Assembly (NCBI RefSeq): GCF_015354345.1
Contig: NZ_JADKYS010000001.1
Coordinates: forward strand, 62,001-126,000
Direction of reading: 5' to 3'
Origin: Methylophilus sp. 14
GTDB taxonomy: Bacteria; Pseudomonadota; Gammaproteobacteria; Burkholderiales; Methylophilaceae
Length of the DNA stretch: 64,000 nucleotides
Under the pieces are notes generated by a model. The model saw nothing but the letters and a program-made list of their open reading frames with translations, was not told the DNA's origin and did no database searches. Made by a program: the position numbers and the translations under genes. Of the stretch, positions 61,338 through 64,000 are shown piece by piece; within the stretch, counting starts at the first letter, position 1, and each line of letters starts with the position of its first letter.

Positions 61338-63305
61338 TTGAAAGCTCCCATTTCCTTATCGCAGCGTGTGTATGAGCTATTGAGCTCCATGCGCTTTGCT
61401 GTGAGCCTGTTGACATTGTTGGGTGTGGCTTCGATTATTGGTACCGTGCTCAAACAAAACGAGCCTTATACCAATTACATCGTCAAGTTTGGCCAGTTCT
61501 GGTTTGAGCTGTTTGAAATGCTGGGCTTGCTGGATGTCTATCATGCGGCCTGGTTTTTAATCATCCTGCTGTTCCTGGTGGTGTCGACCACATTGTGTGT
61601 GATCCGTAATGCACCGCTTATGATCAAGGAGTGGCAGGTCTATAAAGAGCACGCTACTGAAAAATCGCTACGTTTGTTTGGTCATCAGGCCAGTGTGACA
61701 ACAACGCAGCCAGTGGCGGCGCTACAAACGCAATTAAGTGACTTTTTAACGGCAGAGCGTTATACCTTTAAAACACGCCAGCAAGATAATGGTGATGTGT
61801 TAATTGCCGCCAAGCTGGGGACGCACCAGCGCCTGGGCTATATCTTTACCCATGTGGCGATTGTCGTGATCTGTTTTGGTGGTTTGCTGGATGGTAACCT
61901 GCCATTCAAAGTGCAGGAGTTACTCGGTTGGAAAAAAATCGAGACGCGTGATATTTCTTCACGCAAGGTGCCCGCAGAAAGCCGCCTGGGTGTCGATAAC
62001 CTGTCGTTCCGCGCCAATATGACCTTGCCGGAAGGCGAGCGCGATAATGTGGCGTTTGTGCGTGTGCGTGATGGTTACCTGGTGCAGGATTTGCCATTTA
62101 CAGTAGCGCTCAAGGATTTTCGCATTGAGCATTACGCGACCGGCATGCCGAAGTCGTTTGAGAGTGATATCGTCATCACCGATTCTGAGTTGAGCAAGCC
62201 GATCGAAGCGACGATACGCGTCAACCATCCTTATATCTATAAAGGCATTGCCATTTACCAGTCTGACTTTCAGGATGGTGGCTCTGAACTCAAATTCAAA
62301 TTATGGGATTTGGCCGCCAGCAACCAGGATGGCTTTGATGTCGATGGCGTCGTGTCGCAAAAAGGCTCGCTGGGCGACGGTGCGCAAAAAATGACAGTGG
62401 AATTTAACGAGTTCCGCCAGTTTAATATTTTGAATTTGTCTGCCGATGGCAAAGGCAAACCGCATAATGTAGGCCCCAACACGACCTTGAAACTGCGTAA
62501 CGCCAGCGGCCAGGCACGCGAGTACATGAGCTATATGCAGCCATTACAACTGGATGGCCGTTCTTATTTTGTCTCTGGTATGCGCGAAACCGTGCAGGAT
62601 GAGTTCAAATATTTGCGGATTCCGGCAGATGATGCACTGGAAATCAATGGCTTTATGCATTTGCGCCAAACCTTGCGTAACGAGCAGGCGATCCGTGATA
62701 TTGCCAGTCAGGTGGCCAAGCAAATGCCGGGCGATAATGCGGCGTTGAGGGCTCAGTTTGAGCAAAGCCTGCAACATTTGCTGGTGACATTTAAACAGGG
62801 CGGGTACAGTGAGTTATCGCGCATTATTGAAAGTGCTGTCCCGAAAGACCAGCGTGAGCAGGCTGCGCAAACGTATTTGAAGTTGCTGAACCGCGCCGCG
62901 CTGCAAGGCTACCAGATGAGCCGCGCCCAGCGCCAGTTGCCACCTGTGCCAGAAACCCAGGAAACGGCGATGTTTATTCAGGATAGCCTGAATGCCATGA
63001 ATGATTTGTTTTTTTATGGCACGCCATATTATTTCCAGCTCAAGAATTACACGCTGAAACAGGCCAGTGGCTTCCAGTTGACACGCTCACCTGGCCAGAA
63101 CTGGGTATATTTCGGCTCAGTGATGCTGGTGTTGGGTATTTTTGCCATGTTCTATATCAAGGAACGTCGCCTGTGGTTATTGATCAAACCTGCACAGCAA
63201 GAAGTATTGCTGGCAATGTCGTCTAACCGTAAAAATATGGATCTGGATCAGGACTTTGCGCGTGTACAGCAGCAATTGACGGCGCTGCTGCACACGACAG
63301 CCTGA
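61338..63305 (+). CDS. resB: Cytochrome c biogenesis protein ResB (CcsB, System II)
   Basis: A 655-residue inner-membrane protein of the System II haem-delivery complex. N-terminal membrane segments are about residues 17-37 and 72-92 (YHAAWFLIILLFLVVSTTLCVIRNAP), with another near 165-182. A large periplasmic part follows, then a final helix near residue 590 (NWVYFGSVMLVLGIFAMFYI). The start is TTG at 61338, since there is no ATG before the conserved start (KAPISLSQRVYELLSSMRFAVSLLTLLG). AAAGAGA serves as the ribosome-binding site. It is followed after 21 bp by ccsA. Confidence 0.93.
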   Translation: MKAPISLSQRVYELLSSMRFAVSLLTLLGVASIIGTVLKQNEPYTNYIVKFGQFWFELFEMLGLLDVYHAAWFLIILLFLVVSTTLCVIRNAPLMIKEWQVYKEHATEKSLRLFGHQASVTTTQPVAALQTQLSDFLTAERYTFKTRQQDNGDVLIAAKLGTHQRLGYIFTHVAIVVICFGGLLDGNLPFKVQELLGWKKIETRDISSRKVPAESRLGVDNLSFRANMTLPEGERDNVAFVRVRDGYLVQDLPFTVALKDFRIEHYATGMPKSFESDIVITDSELSKPIEATIRVNHPYIYKGIAIYQSDFQDGGSELKFKLWDLAASNQDGFDVDGVVSQKGSLGDGAQKMTVEFNEFRQFNILNLSADGKGKPHNVGPNTTLKLRNASGQAREYMSYMQPLQLDGRSYFVSGMRETVQDEFKYLRIPADDALEINGFMHLRQTLRNEQAIRDIASQVAKQMPGDNAALRAQFEQSLQHLLVTFKQGGYSELSRIIESAVPKDQREQAAQTYLKLLNRAALQGYQMSRAQRQLPPVPETQETAMFIQDSLNAMNDLFFYGTPYYFQLKNYTLKQASGFQLTRSPGQNWVYFGSVMLVLGIFAMFYIKERRLWLLIKPAQQEVLLAMSSNRKNMDLDQDFARVQQQLTALLHTTA

Positions 63306-63326
63306 CGGAATGAAGAGGGGAATACG

Positions 63327-64000
63327 ATGAGTACATTATCAGTGAAGCCAACATCGTTTTGGCAATCATTAAGCAAGTTTGACTGGATTTATGCCGTGCT
63401 GTTGCTGGCGGGCGGAATTTTCTCTTACCAGCGTTATGCAGGCTTTATGGATATCTATGAAGTCAGTTTTCTGTTTGGTGCGGTCGCCTTGTTTAGTTAC
63501 CTGGGCTGGCGCTGGTCAGCGATTGCACGGCTGGTACTGGGCGTGGCCGTATTGAGTTTAATCGGCGTCTATAGCTACCACGGTGACCTGGCGAATGGTG
63601 GTCAGCGCTTTCTGCTGAAGTTTTTGCTGGCGAGCCAATCGGCGGTTATGTGGATGAATGTGCTGTTTGTGCTGGCCATGCTGACCTATTGGCTGGCGCT
63701 GTTCCAGAAGTCGGCGTTTACGGCAAAAGTGGCGTCTGCACTGACGTGGGCAGCGACTCTGTTCGGTTTTGTCGGTCTCATGGTGCGCTGGTATGAATCT
63801 TACCTGATTGCGCCGGACGTCGGCCATATCCCAATCAGCAATCTGTATGAAGTCTTTATCCTGTTTTGCCTGATCACGTCTTTGCTGTATTTGCATTACG
63901 AAAAATTGTTCAATACACGCCAATTGGGCGGCTTTGTGCTGGTGGTGATTAATGCCGCGGTGGGGTTTATCCTCTGGTACACCTTTGACCGTCATGCCAA
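63327..64000 (+). CDS. ccsA: Cytochrome c biogenesis protein CcsA (System II), partial at right edge
   Basis: The open frame starts at ATG 63327 (AGAGGGGAA upstream) and is still open at the window end: 224 codons. It contains several hydrophobic segments (IYAVLLLAGGIFSYQRYAG, EVSFLFGAVALFSYLGWRW, MWMNVLFVLAMLTYWLALF, VASALTWAATLFGFVGLMV, LYEVFILFCLITSLLYLHYE). HIPISNLYEVFIL is a typical CcsA/CcmF-family segment, where relatives carry His ligands for haem. The conserved WWD domain would lie beyond the edge. With resB it makes the System II cytochrome c synthase. Confidence 0.9.
   Translation, partial: MSTLSVKPTSFWQSLSKFDWIYAVLLLAGGIFSYQRYAGFMDIYEVSFLFGAVALFSYLGWRWSAIARLVLGVAVLSLIGVYSYHGDLANGGQRFLLKFLLASQSAVMWMNVLFVLAMLTYWLALFQKSAFTAKVASALTWAATLFGFVGLMVRWYESYLIAPDVGHIPISNLYEVFILFCLITSLLYLHYEKLFNTRQLGGFVLVVINAAVGFILWYTFDRHA

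Noticed and set aside
63558-63995. 145-codon minus-strand ORF at the right edge
   Set aside because: It is antisense to the continuing ccsA gene, which has hydrophobic, CcsA-like coding; the minus frame is rich in Gln and Arg as shadows are.
1-64000. CRISPR arrays, IS elements, prophage or integrase islands
   Set aside because: No regularly spaced direct repeats and no transposase or phage structural gene was seen; the only recombinase is XerC in its conserved housekeeping place, and the holin-like gene is part of the ahcY-metF block.

Overview
The window looks like ordinary chromosome of a methylotrophic betaproteobacterium, most probably a member of Methylophilaceae (Methylophilus, Methylovorus or Methylotenera type). 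This is inferred from gene order (zapA followed by 6S RNA; ahcY-holin-metF; dprA-LysM-smg divergent from def-fmt; rsmB-DUF4390-ntrY-ntrX; lptFG divergent from pepA-holC; dapF-DUF484-xerC; resB-ccsA) and from a formaldehyde-activating-enzyme homologue beside S-adenosylmethionine-cycle genes. No rRNA, tRNA, insertion sequence, prophage or CRISPR array was seen.

Region 1 (1-11450) is a vitamin B12 island. A cobalamin riboswitch on the minus strand (about 11240-11445) precedes two tandem BtuB-like receptors, a solitary BtuM-type inner-membrane transporter, cobO, cobB/cbiA, bluB, a BtuF-like corrinoid-binding protein without a signal peptide, cobU, a DUF4198 periplasmic protein and an S4 RNA-binding protein. 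cobQ/cbiP runs convergently from the left, and the first 52 codons of cbiB run off the left edge. Together these genes cover corrinoid uptake, adenosylation, amidation, lower-ligand synthesis and nucleotide-loop activation. No corrin-ring gene and no BtuCD ABC transporter is visible in this window.

Region 2 (11460-18570) holds a zapB-like gene, zapA, 6S RNA, a DUF2237 gene, an EVE-domain gene, a diguanylate cyclase, a predicted lipoprotein hydrolase overlapping a photolyase-family gene, a secreted trypsin-like protease with TPR-like repeats, and a 49-codon small ORF. Region 3 (18750-21730) is the methyl-cycle block: promoter, SAH riboswitch, ahcY, a holin-like membrane protein and metF.

Region 4 (21740-36700) is housekeeping: smg, dprA, LysM, def, fmt, htpX, rsmB, DUF4390, an NtrY/NtrX-like pair whose regulator has a decayed AAA+ domain, DoxX, GNAT, the Fae homologue, an RDD protein and lptF/lptG. 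Region 5 (36760-52210) holds pepA, holC, a coiled-coil protein, an exonuclease III gene, a cyanate-type MFS permease, a 1237-residue GGDEF/EAL sensor, a thioesterase-like protein, sodB, xerC, DUF484, dapF, metK and an HD-GYP protein.

Region 6 (52270-64000) holds topA, ttcA, a cysteine-cluster protein, a pteridine-reductase-like SDR, midA, a 730-bp non-coding stretch built from a large imperfect inverted repeat, trmB, engB, a dihaem cytochrome c and the System II cytochrome c maturation genes resB and ccsA (cut by the right edge). The most interesting points are the apparently ABC-free B12 uptake set, the Fae homologue lacking the catalytic histidine, the NtrX-like protein without GAFTGA or Walker A, the SAH-riboswitch alternative pairing, and the structured inverted repeat near 58.4-59.0 kb.
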